Assembly: GCA_025345505.1 (NCBI GenBank)
Contig: JANVCC010000270.1
Location: 8,732,855-8,796,854, forward strand
Length of the DNA stretch: 64,000 nucleotides
From: Todiramphus chloris collaris
Lineage: Eukaryota; Chordata; Aves; Coraciiformes; Alcedinidae
Direction of reading: 5' to 3'
The translations under genes were made by a program, and so were the position numbers. The notes beneath the pieces are model-generated. The model was not told the origin of the DNA, did no database searches, and saw nothing but the letters and a program-made list of their open reading frames with translations. The number at the start of each line of letters is the position of its first letter. The first letter of the stretch is position 1. Below, in pieces: positions 30,161 through 42,259 of the stretch.

Positions 30161-33100
30161 TCTGCCTGCGCTTGTTTGTGTGTTAAGATGTGCTGTACTA
30201 AACAGGCTGCCTGGCCTCTTTTCCTTTTTTCCTTTTTTCTAAAATTTTTTTTTGGTAGTAGTTTGTTGGGTTTGCTTGGATTTTGATGATTTTTGCCTTT
30301 TTTCTTTTGTTTTGCTCTTTTTTTTTTTTATGGCTAGGACGTGCAACCTCTTAGAAGGTCCTTACTTTCCTCCTCAAGCATTCTTTCTTGCTGATAACAT
30401 TCACCTGATATGCTGGATCGTCCACATTGAATGGTGGAGGCAGGTGGACCCACGATAATCATCGCCCTGCAGTAAAAGGGCTGTAAAGCTGCGTGTTCCC
30501 AGCAAACAGAGCCGAGTGCATCTTTCTACACACACACGGCAGCAGCAACAGCTCCTGCCTTCTGCTGCGCGCTCTGAAGCAACCCAGGCGGCCTCGTGTG
30601 CAGTCCTCTGCTGCTGTGACTTTCTGTGGAAAAACACTCCCTTTTTGTTCTACTTACATGACAGCTGGTTTTAGCAAGAGTGCAAAAATGAACTTGATAA
30701 CGCTTTCCTTTAAAATGTTTGGAAGAATAAGAAAGTCTTTTGAATATTCCAGTCACTTGGAGGGAGGAAAGCTGAGTGCTTTTTCAGATTCTAAGTGACC
30801 TGCACAGACACTCTATAAATCAATTCACTGGTTCTTTAAAACAATACATTTGCATGGAATGTCATTGTTATAAAGGGTCTAATCCTATTTAGCAAATTAT
30901 AATCTTACGTAGCAAAGGAACTCAAGAAGCAGGTTTTTTTAGTTAATACACTGAAGATTCAGTTATTATTACCTTAAAGCAAGTGCAGGCCTTGCATAGA
31001 ACCTTTTCTTCAAACAATTAAACATCTCGGGTTTTTTATCTCCACTGCTTTATCATTCCTTAAGGGAAAGGCAATTATGTAGGAATATTTTTTAAACTAG
31101 GAACCAATCTGAACGTGGAATTGACAATGCTTTTTTTAGAAACATAACAGGCAGCAAAATATTTTCTTTACATTTAGGAAATGTTTTAGACAAAAACCTT
31201 AAGCATATCTCAGTGTCATACAACTGAAATCCTATGTATATTATTTTTTTTCTTTTTCAGAGTGTGAGTTGGGCCCCCAAATGTTCTTTAGAATTTGCTT
31301 TCAAGTTTTTTAAAGGTTCTACAAATGGTTCTGGTCGACATGAGGCTTACGTTTTTGTGCATTGCCATTACAGAGAGAGAACTCCAGCTGGAAGTAGGTA
31401 GCTGCTGACCATCTGTGAAACTTGCTGCTGAACCCTGTGGATAGCAGTAGTCCCTAGTTGTTAATGTAAGTTCCATTTGTTAATATTAGAAGGAAAATGA
31501 ACTTTAGTACAGACAAACTGCCACCACTTTTTTTATTATCACATCTTATTCCAAGTACCATCACCTCACAAACATCAGCTGCAGCTGATAAGACACCAAC
31601 ATTGGCACATGATTCTTTCCAAATCTAGTTCCACAAAATGATAACTGAGTTAGAAAGAAACCTTACTATTAAACGTGTTGAAGCTAACCATGTTGTTAGG
31701 TTGTAGGTGAAGAATACCTGCAGCCGTGCCAGAAAAATGAGAAAGCATTCTCCAGTGGATCTTCTCTGGAGATAAGCAAAGGCATGCACTTCATTTGGAG
31801 GAGCTGCAGCCAAGATCGTGCTTCTGATTGCCCTTAGGTAATGTTCTACTCATGACAATAATGAGGAGAGGAACCCAGTTACATGACAGCTCTGAATTTT
31901 CCGGTGGAATTTGTTAGCAGCATTAGCAAACAAAAAGTGCCATCTTATCGCAGACAAGCTACTGTTAATGTGCTCCTCAGATAACAGTATAATGCCCAGC
32001 AGCCTACAATAAAGGGATGTTATGAGAATTTTAGAATTTGTAAAGATTTTTTTAAGGCCTTGCTCCAAACTGCTATGAAAGTATACAATTTTACCACAAA
32101 ATCTTCTCAAAACAAGCTGTTTGTTTACAGCGCTGTTAAAATGACAACACTGTTTTTGTTTTAACAATAACGAGTTAATGTTTCAAGGTGCATCTGTGAC
32201 ATTTGTCCTATCATCTGACTGCTTATGGAATTTTTTAAAGTAAGGTGGATGTCACATGACTGTACATATCAGGAAGGTCTTGTGCAATTCATTAATACAT
32301 TAGTATGTAGTATGACACAGACACACAACATTGTTGCTTCTGGAAATGTGTAAATATTTGCTTAGAGAAAAGAATTAATAGTATCATATACACACTTCAC
32401 GTGGTCTGCGTCCTGTAAAGATTACTTATTGAGGATTTTTGTATAGCTGAGGTGAAGGGCAATTTCAGTTAAAAAACAAAAAGCCCAGCAGATAAACCAA
32501 AATCTTTAGAATTATATTCATCTCTAGAAAGCACACGTGGTAATTGAGTTGTGCTAACTTAGGGGTAAAAGTTACTATAGTTACAATTAACTTTCGGTAT
32601 TAGCATTTACAACGAACGTGTTTAAGCTGAGGTGAAATTAAGAACCACATTCCTGTAGAACCAAGAACTTTCATAAAGGAAAATAAATAAATCTAAGTAG
32701 TGAAGAAATGGCAAACGAACTGTGAAAAATCTCCTGATGCAACATAAACCATCATAAATTGCCTATTACCATTCCTGTGCAGGGAAATGCACTCTTTCTG
32801 TACTAATGGCTGTGAAATGCATTAGCAAGTTAAGGTAAAATTTTGAAAGATACATAGTTCCACTGTATATTTTCATGCCATAATTCCAACTATATATTTA
32901 GTTAAATAGAACAGTAACTGTTGTAACAATACGTCTGTGTGATCTGGTGAAAATTAAGGTGGTTTATATGCAGATGGATGCAGAATCATATGAATGTTTA
33001 GTGAATTTACTTGATTCAACAGCTGCCATTTTGCCAACTTCTCTCTAAGTGGGCTGAGTGTAGCTGTGCAAGTTCATGCTGCAAGGAGTTGAACAAATAT

Positions 33101-34355
33101 TGCTGAACTGAGTAATGTTGCAGAGCATTGTTATAGCATGATGAATATGAACCTCTGAAATTGCTTGGAGAAGCAATATACTTGGCCCATACACATTACT
33201 ACCTGCTTAAGTTAACAAAATGAAGACTAGGGTGAGGATAGATGAATGAACCAGAGAGATAGCTGAAAATGAATTTGGCTGGGAGGTAGGATGGCAGGGG
33301 AAATAAACTGGGTTTTTCATGACTCGTTTCAAGATACAACTGAATTTAAGGACAGTGAGTGGAGAGGATTTTTCCCAGATCCCTCAGTTTTAGCCTCACA
33401 TCTTTTTGAAAATGGCAGACATTTCAGGCAGATTGTGAGATTTTTCTGGTTTATTTCTGTTGTTGCTATAATGGTTTTTAATGACACTCCCCCATATCTA
33501 TATTGGATTAGCAGCTAATCCAGTAGGAGTGGAAGGGTAAAAGTGACAAACATTAACCCCACTGATGATGACCTCAGTTAAGGATGTCCCCACTCCATAA
33601 GGGTTTGTATCTGTGGGAGCTCTCAGTGTAACAAGTAGTGGAAGGGGAATGGGATAGGAAAACAAGTTGTTACATAGCACCGGGTACCTAATACATTTTA
33701 TAATATTATATATATATATATAAAAAAAAAGGTACTTCTGTAAAATGTCATGTGTATTAAAAGTCCTCCTTTAAGTTCCACTTTCAATGAATACACAATT
33801 TCTATGGCATATTAGGGCTCTTCTGGGCTTGCTACTAGTATTGTTCTTCCAGGTACTCATATCAGCCTGACCAACACAAACACTAGACTCAAGACACAAA
33901 TCACTGCTAGTTTTCCTAATCATAAGAGAGATTGTATTTGCTGAGCTTTAAAAATCAATTGTCATTTTTCGGTATGTTAAAAAGGCTGGGAGAAGACCAT
34001 GTCAGAAACCATAACTACAGCTTTCAGAGATCAATTGGGTAAAAAAAAGGAAATAAAAGTGCATCTCTCTGGACTGTTCCCGTGTACAAGTTTTCAGCTT
34101 TCTGTAGTTCAGCCTGAGAGGGAAAGTAAAACAAACAGCATAGGGGAAAAACAAATGACCCCTAAATAACAAAGTCAGCTAAATAAAATAGTTTCATTTT
34201 CTAGCACAGTAATTTTACATTTATTTCTCAGGTTTGTATCTAGGCTCAGATGCTTTTTGATCTAAATTTTTGTCTGACCCACTGAGAGGGAATCTTTCCT
34301 TTTTTTTTGATTCTCCATATAGCATGCCCCTCTGAAATCCATGGTTTATGCCTTC
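30161..34355. other. upstream intergenic DNA, no recognised gene
   Basis: AT-rich DNA upstream of the SLC9A3 CpG island. It has short T-rich tracts (around 30225-30330) and a short TA run at 33707-33721. The open frames are under about 105 codons and match nothing I know. No transposon is recognisable, so regulatory sequence is possible but unproven. Confidence 0.6.
33707..33721. repeat. short (TA)n microsatellite
   Basis: About seven TA units followed directly by a run of nine A. Confidence 0.8.
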
Positions 34356-35102
34356 TGTCGTGGGTTAGGCCCACCCAGCTGGCAAAGAAACCATCACACA
34401 GCCACTTGCTACTCCCACCTACGGGCAGCGGGATGGTGAGGAGAAAATACAACAGTACACTTGAGGTGCAAGACAAAGGACAGGGAAGGCACACTCTCCA
34501 ATTCCGGTCAAAAATACAACCCCGATGTGGGGAAAGAAAACCAATTTCATTTAAACAAAACCACCACCAATTTACCAAATGAATCAGAGTAGGACATCCA
34601 TAAATACAGCTGTAATAAATAAACACACCTTCCCCCCAACCTCGCCCTTCTTCTGGACTGCTCCAGCACAGTGATGGCCTCCGTAGGGATGAGTCCCCTG
34701 CTTCATGGTGGGGTCCTCTGCGGGCCCCTGGTGAGATTCTGCCCTGCTGTTGCTCTCCAAGGGGTGCAAGGAAGGGCTCAGCCCACAGTCTTACCACAGG
34801 CCAAAGGGGAATGGCTGTTCTGTCATGTCTGCTTCCCTCCTTCCTCCCTGTCCTTGGTGCCTGCATGTTATCTCTCTCCAGCACAAAAAACTCCTAAAAC
34901 AAAAGAACCTGCCCAACAGGTTTTCCCCTCTTAAGTAAGTTGTTGTATAGGCACTGATTGGCTTGGCTTTGGCCGACAGTGGGTCTGGCTTGGCACATCT
35001 GGCTTGGAACCAGGGGAGCCTCTTGAAGCTTCTCACAGGAGCCATTCCAGTAGCCCATCCCTACCACTACCAAATCCCTGCCGGACACCAATCCAATACC
35101 TC
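34356..35102 (-). mobile_element. solo LTR of an avian endogenous retrovirus
   Basis: The plus strand starts TGTCGTGGGTTAGGCCCACC and ends near CACCAATCCAATACC. Read on the minus strand this is an LTR-type unit of about 750 bp ending in ACCCACGACA. It matches my memory of a repeat widespread in bird genomes, with the marks CCAATCAGTG near the start, a TTAAGAGG TATA-like region, GCTGGAGCAG, and GAAGCTTC close to the outer end. No gag, pol or env-like sequence lies beside it, so it is most likely a solo LTR left after recombination. A 212-codon minus-strand frame (34246-34884) runs through it but looks like chance coding. No clear target duplication is visible. Assignment to ERV class is uncertain. 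Confidence 0.72.
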
Positions 35103-35540
35103 TCCCCTGCCTTGCTCACTGTGTGCATGCTCCAGCTGATTCCACCTAGACCAGCTACAGAGTGCAGTTTGTCATCCCCAGAGCTCCTCTTTTGACTTGT
35201 TCAAAAGCATCTGTGATATCTGTGGGTGGAGACCCTCCCCCCTCCTCCCCAAAGGGAACAGGAATGTCTCCTGTTCCCTTTGCTCTTCATAAATAGCATT
35301 CTGAGGTCTGCATAGCTGACCACAGCCGCTGTCACGTAGTGATTCACATCGTTTCTATTGGCAGGCCATGGGGTGGACATGGGTGGTTTAACCAGTATGG
35401 AAAAACTCAGCAACACAAGTACTTTTACTTACCTGTCTCAGTCTGAAGCTTATTCCAGCAGAGGCGAGTGACCCTGTAGTCTTCCCTGGCCTGAGTATAC
35501 CCAGTAACCTTTGGTGACGGGGCTTCCCGGAGCTGGTCAC
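35103..35540. other. intergenic spacer between LTR and CR1
   Basis: Moderately GC-rich sequence that I cannot assign. It contains a perfect 13-bp-arm hairpin (35251-35281). It may be a remnant of an older repeat. Confidence 0.4.
35251..35281. repeat. perfect short inverted repeat (hairpin)
   Basis: Arm AAAGGGAACAGGA (35251-35263) and its exact complement TCCTGTTCCCTTT (35269-35281), with a five-base loop ATGTC. Confidence 0.85.
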
Positions 35541-35772
35541 AAATATCTGCAGGGTGGGTGCCAAGTAGAAGGGGCCAGTCTCTTTTCAGGGATGCCCTGT
35601 GAAAGGACGCGGGGCAATGGTCACAAACTGGAGCACAAGAAGTTCCATCTCAACATGAGGAAATCACTGTGAGGGTGATGGAGCCTAGAAAAAGTTGCCC
35701 AGAGAGGTTGTGGATTCTTCTTCTCTGGAGACTTTCCAAACCTACCTGGATCTGTTCCCGTGTTTGATGATT
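35541..35772 (+). mobile_element. CR1 LINE 3' fragment
   Basis: Reads ATCTGCAGGGTGGGTG, then CAGGGATGCCCTGTGAAAGG, CACAAACTGGAGCACAAGAA and CCAGAGAGGTTGTGGATTC. These are CR1 3' sequences. The extreme 3' end is eroded (GATGATTCTTGGATC), with several small deletions, so it is an older copy. Confidence 0.88.
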
Positions 35773-36890
35773 CTTGGATCTGATGCATCATAAAGCTGCT
35801 CCTAGCTTCAGGATGCCTCCAAACATAAAAATTCCCAAACTGAGCTTCTCCTCTGTCATTGCACTGAAAAGAGATTTCCTCTGAAATACTTTTAGAAGGC
35901 TGTTAGATTGTGTGAGACCAAAATTTTACCTTCCTTTTTTCTTTTTTTTTCCTTTTTTTCTTTATTTAAATGGTGATAAAGAAAACAATGAACCTTGACC
36001 GATGTACAACAACTGTGCCTGTGCAAAGCCATAATTTTGAATCTCATATACCTCAGGTGAATGCCCTGATCATGACCCAGAAGAAATTAAGCTGGTCCTG
36101 ATTTAATTTTGTTCTGCACTGAAGCGAAAACAATTGTTGAAATTTTTAAGGAAAAAATGGAAAGTTGGTTTTCAACCAGTTTGGGCTTTTAAGAATATGC
36201 TACATATTACATAATACATATTACACATACATATTAGTACACTAAAGTTCACGCTAACCATGACTGACATGACAATCGATTTGAAGACGTTTTCACATGG
36301 CATTTCAAACGTCAGTTTAAAAGGAACACCGTATGTGTTTTGTCGTCCGTTGAACTGTAGTGGAGTGGCGTGGGAAGAGATGGTACTTTGCTGCTGGTGT
36401 AAAATGTGACAGAGATTCTTTGAAGTGGAAAAGGGCTCTCTACTTTGAACTGAAGGAAGCTGAAGTGGATTGCTGCTTATCTCACTGAAGTTCCAAAGGC
36501 CACGAGGTGCAGCATATACACGGCATGCACTTCTGCTTTACCAAAATAGCAGCCATAAACTAACTGACTGAGATTGGTAAACATATGTGTAAACAGGAAG
36601 AGAGATATTTTCTAAACAAGCAAAAAAATTTGACACTGTTGTATTTAATAATTAACTACACAGCCTGCTATAGATTTCTGGCATCTTGAAGCCTTGATCA
36701 GAGTAATTATTGCTGAAGTTTTCAATAATTCTTTTAACGTTTTCAGAGACCTGGAAAAGATTGGAGTTGGATTTGAGAACAGGCATCAAGCTTTGTTTGC
36801 TTCTTCAATGAACTGAGCCTGCAGTTTCAAACGATGTGGTGAGCTCATCACTGAGATGCAGAAATTTTGAGAACTCACCTAACAGTAAGG
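35773..36890. other. intergenic DNA, nothing recognised
   Basis: AT-rich, with a T-rich tract at about 35931-35966 and a short repeated ACATATTACATA pattern near 36200-36230. No gene or transposon is recognisable. Confidence 0.6.
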
Positions 36891-37212
36891 AACTGGAGCA
36901 TCTCTTCTATGAGGAAAAGCTGAGAGAGCTGGTTAGCCTGGAGAAGGGTGAGGGGGAATCTCATCCATGTATAAAATACCTGAAAGGAGGGTGTGAAGAG
37001 GATGGAGCTAGCCTGTTTTTAGTCTGTGCCCGGTGATGGGACAAGAGGCAATGGGACACAAACTGAAACTTTTCCCTCTGAACATCAGGAAATACTTTTT
37101 CACTGTGAGGGTGGCTGAGCACTGGCACAGGTTGCCCAGAATGGTTGTGGAGTCTCCCTCCTTTGAGATATTTTAAAGCTGTCTGGACTTGGTCCTGTGC
37201 AACCAGATGTCT
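36891..37212 (+). mobile_element. CR1 LINE fragment, 3' end missing
   Basis: Contains GAGGAAAAGCTGAGAGAGCT, GTTAGCCTGGAGAAGGGTGA, TTTTTCACTGTGAGGGTGGC and GCACAGGTTGCCCAGAATGG. It stops at TCCTGTGCAACCAGATGTCT without the terminal CR1 repeat. Diverged and truncated at both ends. Confidence 0.9.
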
Positions 37213-37834
37213 CCTTCCAGGAAAAAAAAATACCAGAGTCAGGCATACTTATCCTGTTCTTGAACTCCTTACTAGGGATCAGGCATATACCACTATCAAA
37301 GAACTAGGTGACTGGTTTGAATTAGGTTGACCTTTATTAAATTCTTATGATCATATCACATTTAGTTCCAGCAGTGGTTCTCATCAGTAACATTTAATAT
37401 GAAACGTCATGACCTAGAAAATAATCTAACAATGGAAAAAGAAGCTAAATAGTGTCCATTTCCCCTAACAGGGGAGCTTTCTGTAAGGCAGAAATTTTCT
37501 CAGATGGAACGCAGTAGGGTACGAACAATGCCATTAAAATAAAAACCATCAGCAGGGATTGAGTCTACACAATATTTGGAATGATTAGACTTTATATAAG
37601 GAAGAGATATTTTCGTAAAATAAGGAAGTTTTAAGCCCAGAGAATTCTTACAAGATAAAAAAGCAGGATTTATTTTACAGAACAGAGCATTCAGTGATTG
37701 TATTATTTACTTAAAATAATGTAGCACCCATGAGCATTGACTGATTTCTTTGTTTCTCCCACCTCTCATTTCTAGGATTGTAATTATGGAGCAAGTTGAT
37801 TTTTTTATGGTTTTTTCCTGTTCTTCTGCTCAGC
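37213..37834. other. intergenic DNA, nothing recognised
   Basis: AT-rich sequence between two CR1 copies. No gene, repeat or motif that I can support. Confidence 0.6.
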
Positions 37835-40176
37835 TGCCAAGGGGAACTGCTCCCAAGCCACCCGGCCTGCAGCAGAACTGAATGGCAAATCCCAGTGCAC
37901 AGTGGGTTTTCCTGCATTAAGGAAACGCCAGGGCAGTGGAGAGACCTGCCAGAAGCTAGCAGCTCTCACAGGAGATGCTGACAACACCTGGGCATAGCCA
38001 GGGCAATGGCCACCATGCTATGAGAAGTGGCCTGGAAGTGTGAGTGACCAATGTGGGAAAACAGAACATGTTGTGTCAGGCAGGGCATGGCACAGCGGTT
38101 TGCACGATGGTTTGCACAGGAAGGGCACACCCTACCAGTTCAAGAGGTCTCTGCTATAAGTGGTGGGCACTCACCTCAGTTAAAAACCAGTGTTTCTAAA
38201 GAGAAAGCCCCTGAGATGTCTCACACATCCACCCAGACAGAACTGGTAAGGAAGGAGACTTCAATACAGATGGTAGGTTGCAGCAAGTGCCCAGACCCCT
38301 CTCCTGGAGGAAAGATAAGTACCTTCAAGAGATGTGCAAGGGCTGATGATCTGTTGCATCAGGTGTCCAAGTTGCAGGAAACAGAAGACTGTGCAGTGTT
38401 AGGCAAGCAGAGTCAGAGATAGATAAATGGTTTCAGAACCATGCTGCTGTGGTGGACACCACGGAGAACAAGGCGCCATGGACCTTGGTGACCCACAAAA
38501 GCAGGACTTTGCTTCAGTCCCCACCCTCAAGCATTACAACCAAAACCAGATGTGAAGCTTTCATTGCTGAAGACACCCATGAGCAAAGTCTGCAGGGAGA
38601 AACTTTACCAGAAGCTCACAGCAGATATCATAGTGGGTGACCCTTTGGTGAGGGGCACAGAGGGGACCATCTGCTGGCCTAACAAGGAGTCATGAGAGGT
38701 ATTCTGCCTATGAGCTAAGGTCTGAGATGTTGCCAAGAGGGTGCCACAACTTTTCAAGAGCACAGAATACTATCCATTGCTACTCTTTCCTGTGGGCACA
38801 AATAACACTGCAAGGCAGAACCTGGGCAGAATCAAAGCCATGGGGGTGCAAGAGAAAGGTAGTGGTGCTCAAGTTATCTTTTTTTTCCATTTTACCAGTT
38901 ATAGGAAAAAGTGCAACCAGAAATAGACATATAATGAAAATCAACTTCTGGCTTTGCAGCTGTTGTGAGGGTTCAGCTTTTATGGCAATGGGACACTCTT
39001 CAATGACTACAGCCTGCTAGGGAGGGATGAACTCCACCTGTCTAGAAGAGGCAAGGGAATCTTTGGCAGCAGGCTGGCCAACTTGGTGAGGTGGGCTTTA
39101 AACAGAAGGACTCAGGGGGTGGGGTCCAACACCATTGCAATCAACTGGGGAATAAGCCAGGCTAACCTGAGCATTGACAAATGTTCCTTAGCTGCCTCCC
39201 AAGATAAGAAGTAGAAGACCAGCCACCTCAAGTGGATTATACCAATGCACACAAGCTGGGGGGGCAAACGAGAGGAATTGAAGCTCTGTGCCCAATCAGA
39301 AAGTTGTATCATAGGAATAACTGAGACATGGTGGGACAACTCACATGACTGGAGGATTGTGTTGGATGGCTATAGGCTGTTTTGTAAAGACAGACAGGGA
39401 AGAAGAGATGGAGGAGTTATCCTCTACATTAAGAAAAACCTTCAATGGGTAGAAGTCAACCATGGCAATTGTGAAAGCCCTATCAAAGGCCTTTGGTTCA
39501 AGATGAGAGGTGTCATCTCCAAGGGAGATCTTACGGTGGGTGTCTGCTACTGACCTCCAAACCAAGATGATAAGGCCAACAAAGCAGTGTTTGGTTCATT
39601 TAAGCAAGCTTTGGGTCAGCAGAACCTGATTCTTATGGGTGACTTCAACTACCCAGACATTTCTTGGAAGAACCACACAGCAGCTCGCACGTCATCCTTC
39701 GAGTTCCTGGAATGCATAGAGGACTGCTTCCTCATACAGATATGCCAACCAGGAATGGGGCACTGCTGTACTTGCTACTCACACACCAAGAAAAGACACT
39801 TTGTAATATCTTAGTGACATCCTTGGCTGCAGTGATCACAATATTGTGGAGTTTGTGATCCTGCTGAACACACAGAAGATTAGTACTAAGACAGCAAATG
39901 ATGACTTTTAAGACAGCAGCTGATGACACCAAACTGAGTAAGTGGACACTCTGGAAGGGAGAGCCACCCTGCAGGAAGACTTGGATAGGCTTCTAGAAGA
40001 GCAAGCTAATAAAAACCTGATGAAGTTCAACAAGGACAATGTTGGACACTTTTAAGACTCAGCTGGACAGGGTGCTGGGCCATCTTACCTAGACCATGAT
40101 TTTTCCAAGAAAAGTTGCATGAGGTGATTCTGGAGGTCCCTTACAACTGGTATTCTATTATTCCATGTTTCTATGA
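37835..40176 (+). mobile_element. CR1 LINE with ORF1 and endonuclease remains, internally deleted
   Basis: The most 5'-complete CR1 in the window. Frames at 38051-38640 read CR1 ORF1 with TSTQTELVRKETSIQMVGCS and a CARADDLLHQVSKLQE coiled-coil-like piece. At 38620-39090 is the ORF1 esterase-like part, ending in LSRRGKGIFGSRLANLVR. From 39245 the ORF2 AP endonuclease follows, with motifs GITETWWD (39313-39336), [10 protein letters not shown] (about 39630-39660) and SDHNIVEF (about 39832-39855). Near 39920 the sequence jumps to the RT box ADDTKLS, and near 40045 to the 3' end, so most of RT is lost. It ends at a degraded TATTCTATTATTCCATG. Frameshifts and stops make it inactive. Confidence 0.9.
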
Positions 40177-40757
40177 GTTTTGAATTTATTATCCTACAAT
40201 TTCACAGAATAGTTCCTTGTTCCTGCTATGTGATAGGAAGAACAAAAGGTTCTGCTTTATTTCCTGTCTTTTTTTATGATGTACAATTAACATATACCTT
40301 CTTACTCACTTTCCTCTCAAACCATATAAATCTTTCCACTTGTTCTCTAGATGCAAGATTTTTTCCGATGCTTCCCAGATTCCTCGGTGTTCCCTTATTT
40401 TGAACTGCCCCTGCAACATTTCGGATTTGGATACAGCTTAATTTAACTTTATATTATGTATCTCACTGAACTGAGGACCACATTCACTTTAGCATTCTGT
40501 ATTTAATAGAAAGACACAGACTGCCTGTTGGGAAACTCAGGACATTCCAAAATAGTATTCACTACCTTCTGGAGATGCCTGCTTATGCAAGTAAGGTTAA
40601 GGGGATGCACTTTCATTATTTAGCCATCTCAATATACTCTTAAAATTAAGAGAGAATAATGTGGACTGAAGCTACAGGTAGTGAACAAAATATTCTAAAT
40701 AAGACTGTAATGTCAACTTGTGTAATTTCTTCATTCTTTTCCATACATAATATATTT

Positions 40758-40838
40758 TTCCTTCCCCTTTCCTTTCCTTTCCTTTCCCTTCCCCCTTTCC
40801 ATTCCTTTCCTTCTTCTTCCCTTCCCTTCCCTTCCCTC
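40758..40838. repeat. polypyrimidine (CCTTT/CCCTT)n microsatellite
   Basis: About 80 bases of imperfect CCTTT and CCCTT units with almost no purine on the plus strand. Such a mirror-repeat tract could form triplex (H-DNA). Confidence 0.9.
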
Positions 40839-42091
40839 TAATTTTTCTTTTATAATATTAATTTCCTTGCCAGGATTGTTTGTTTGGTTTGGGGGGGGAT
40901 TTTCGGTTTTGTTTTTTTTTTTTTTGAGTTGACAATAATTATTTACATACATGTCCTAAGGATGACAGGATTTACTTAGAATACTGTGAGGGGTAGTTCA
41001 GATTACTTCCCAATCAAATACTTTGCTTTAATCAACACTGACTTTCGTCACTGCTAATTCCTCTGAAGTTCCTCACTTTTATCTTTCCCTGAGTAGTTCC
41101 TGTAGCATAGTATCAATTCAATTTTTTTTTTTAAATGCCTTAAATTGAAAGCTATTACAATTCGAGTTTAAAAACAATTAAAACATAAAGCATCTTTAAC
41201 CAGGGAGTGGTATACACATTTACGTCTCTTAAATACAGAGATTAAGGCTTGATTTCTACCGATTCAAACATATTCAGTCAATTGCTACCAAGAAAACAGT
41301 ATCAGCCAAAAACTTTTGAGAAGCACTACTTGCAAAGGCTAAAATCTATTTGCAATTTCACAGTTATATAAAAATGACTCATATTTTCTTTTGAACTGAT
41401 GAGAGTATGATCTTATTTTAGATCAAATAAGACATTGCTTTAGTTTGCAAACTGAACCATAATCTTCAGTAAACTCTGATCTTGGCAATTTAACAAATGC
41501 AACAACAACAAAGCCACTTCTTCATGTTGTTCTTCCTTACAGCTATGAGTAACTTCCCATATATTGAACACAAAGCTTAATATAATCTCAGTCATTCTTT
41601 TCACTCTTGGAGGTCTTTGTAAATTGTAGTGCTTTAGGAAATCTAATGCAGTGACTACCCCACCAAAGAGGAGTGGAGAACACACACTTAGCAAAAAGAA
41701 GTTTACTTGTATGACTTTTTTTCCTGCCTCCTTCATGTTATAATTTAGAACTCATATTTTTATCTGGCATATTTGAAATGCTTTAGCAGATACCACAGGA
41801 TTCCATTCAAAAGAAAAAAAACTACCACAGACCTTAACTTTACTCTTACACCTTTTTCCCCAGAAAACTTACTTCATTGCACTTGATTTTGTACTGAAAT
41901 TTTCTGTACATTCCAACATGACTTCTTATAGAAAATATGTCTTTAAACTTTAAAGCAGATTGATAGCTCTTGGCAGAAAAGCAAATGGTTATCCTGCACA
42001 TGGGATTCTGGGAAGGCAGGCAGCAGTACTTGTACTCGCAGAAGTAGCTAGTATTTTGCTTGGAATTATAAAGGTATCTAGAAGTTTGGAC

Positions 42092-42122
42092 TTTTTTTCC
42101 TTTTTTTTTTTTTTTTTTTTTT
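42092..42122. repeat. poly-T tract
   Basis: Seven T, two C, then 22 T in a row. It is followed by AATTGGC with no obvious retrotransposed sequence on either side. Confidence 0.85.
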
Positions 42123-42259
42123 AATTGGCATTGAATACACTTGAAAGAGGGTTTTTTTTTTGTGGTTCTGCTTTTTTAACATAAGAGTATAGCTATACGT
42201 GGGAAGATTCCATAAGGACGGCAGAACAAATGAAATCCTGGCGTAAGAAATTGAACATT

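Larger units (their letters stand above)
40177..42259. other. intergenic DNA with simple repeats
   Basis: AT-rich. Holds a CT-rich microsatellite (40758-40838), a T/G-rich stretch (40878-40926) and a poly-T tract (42092-42122). The open frames, such as 41440-41736 on the minus strand, match nothing recognisable. Confidence 0.6.

Noticed and set aside
34246-34884. 212-codon minus-strand open frame
   Set aside because: It runs out of the LTR into flanking DNA, has skewed composition and no recognisable domain. It is explained by chance in an LTR.
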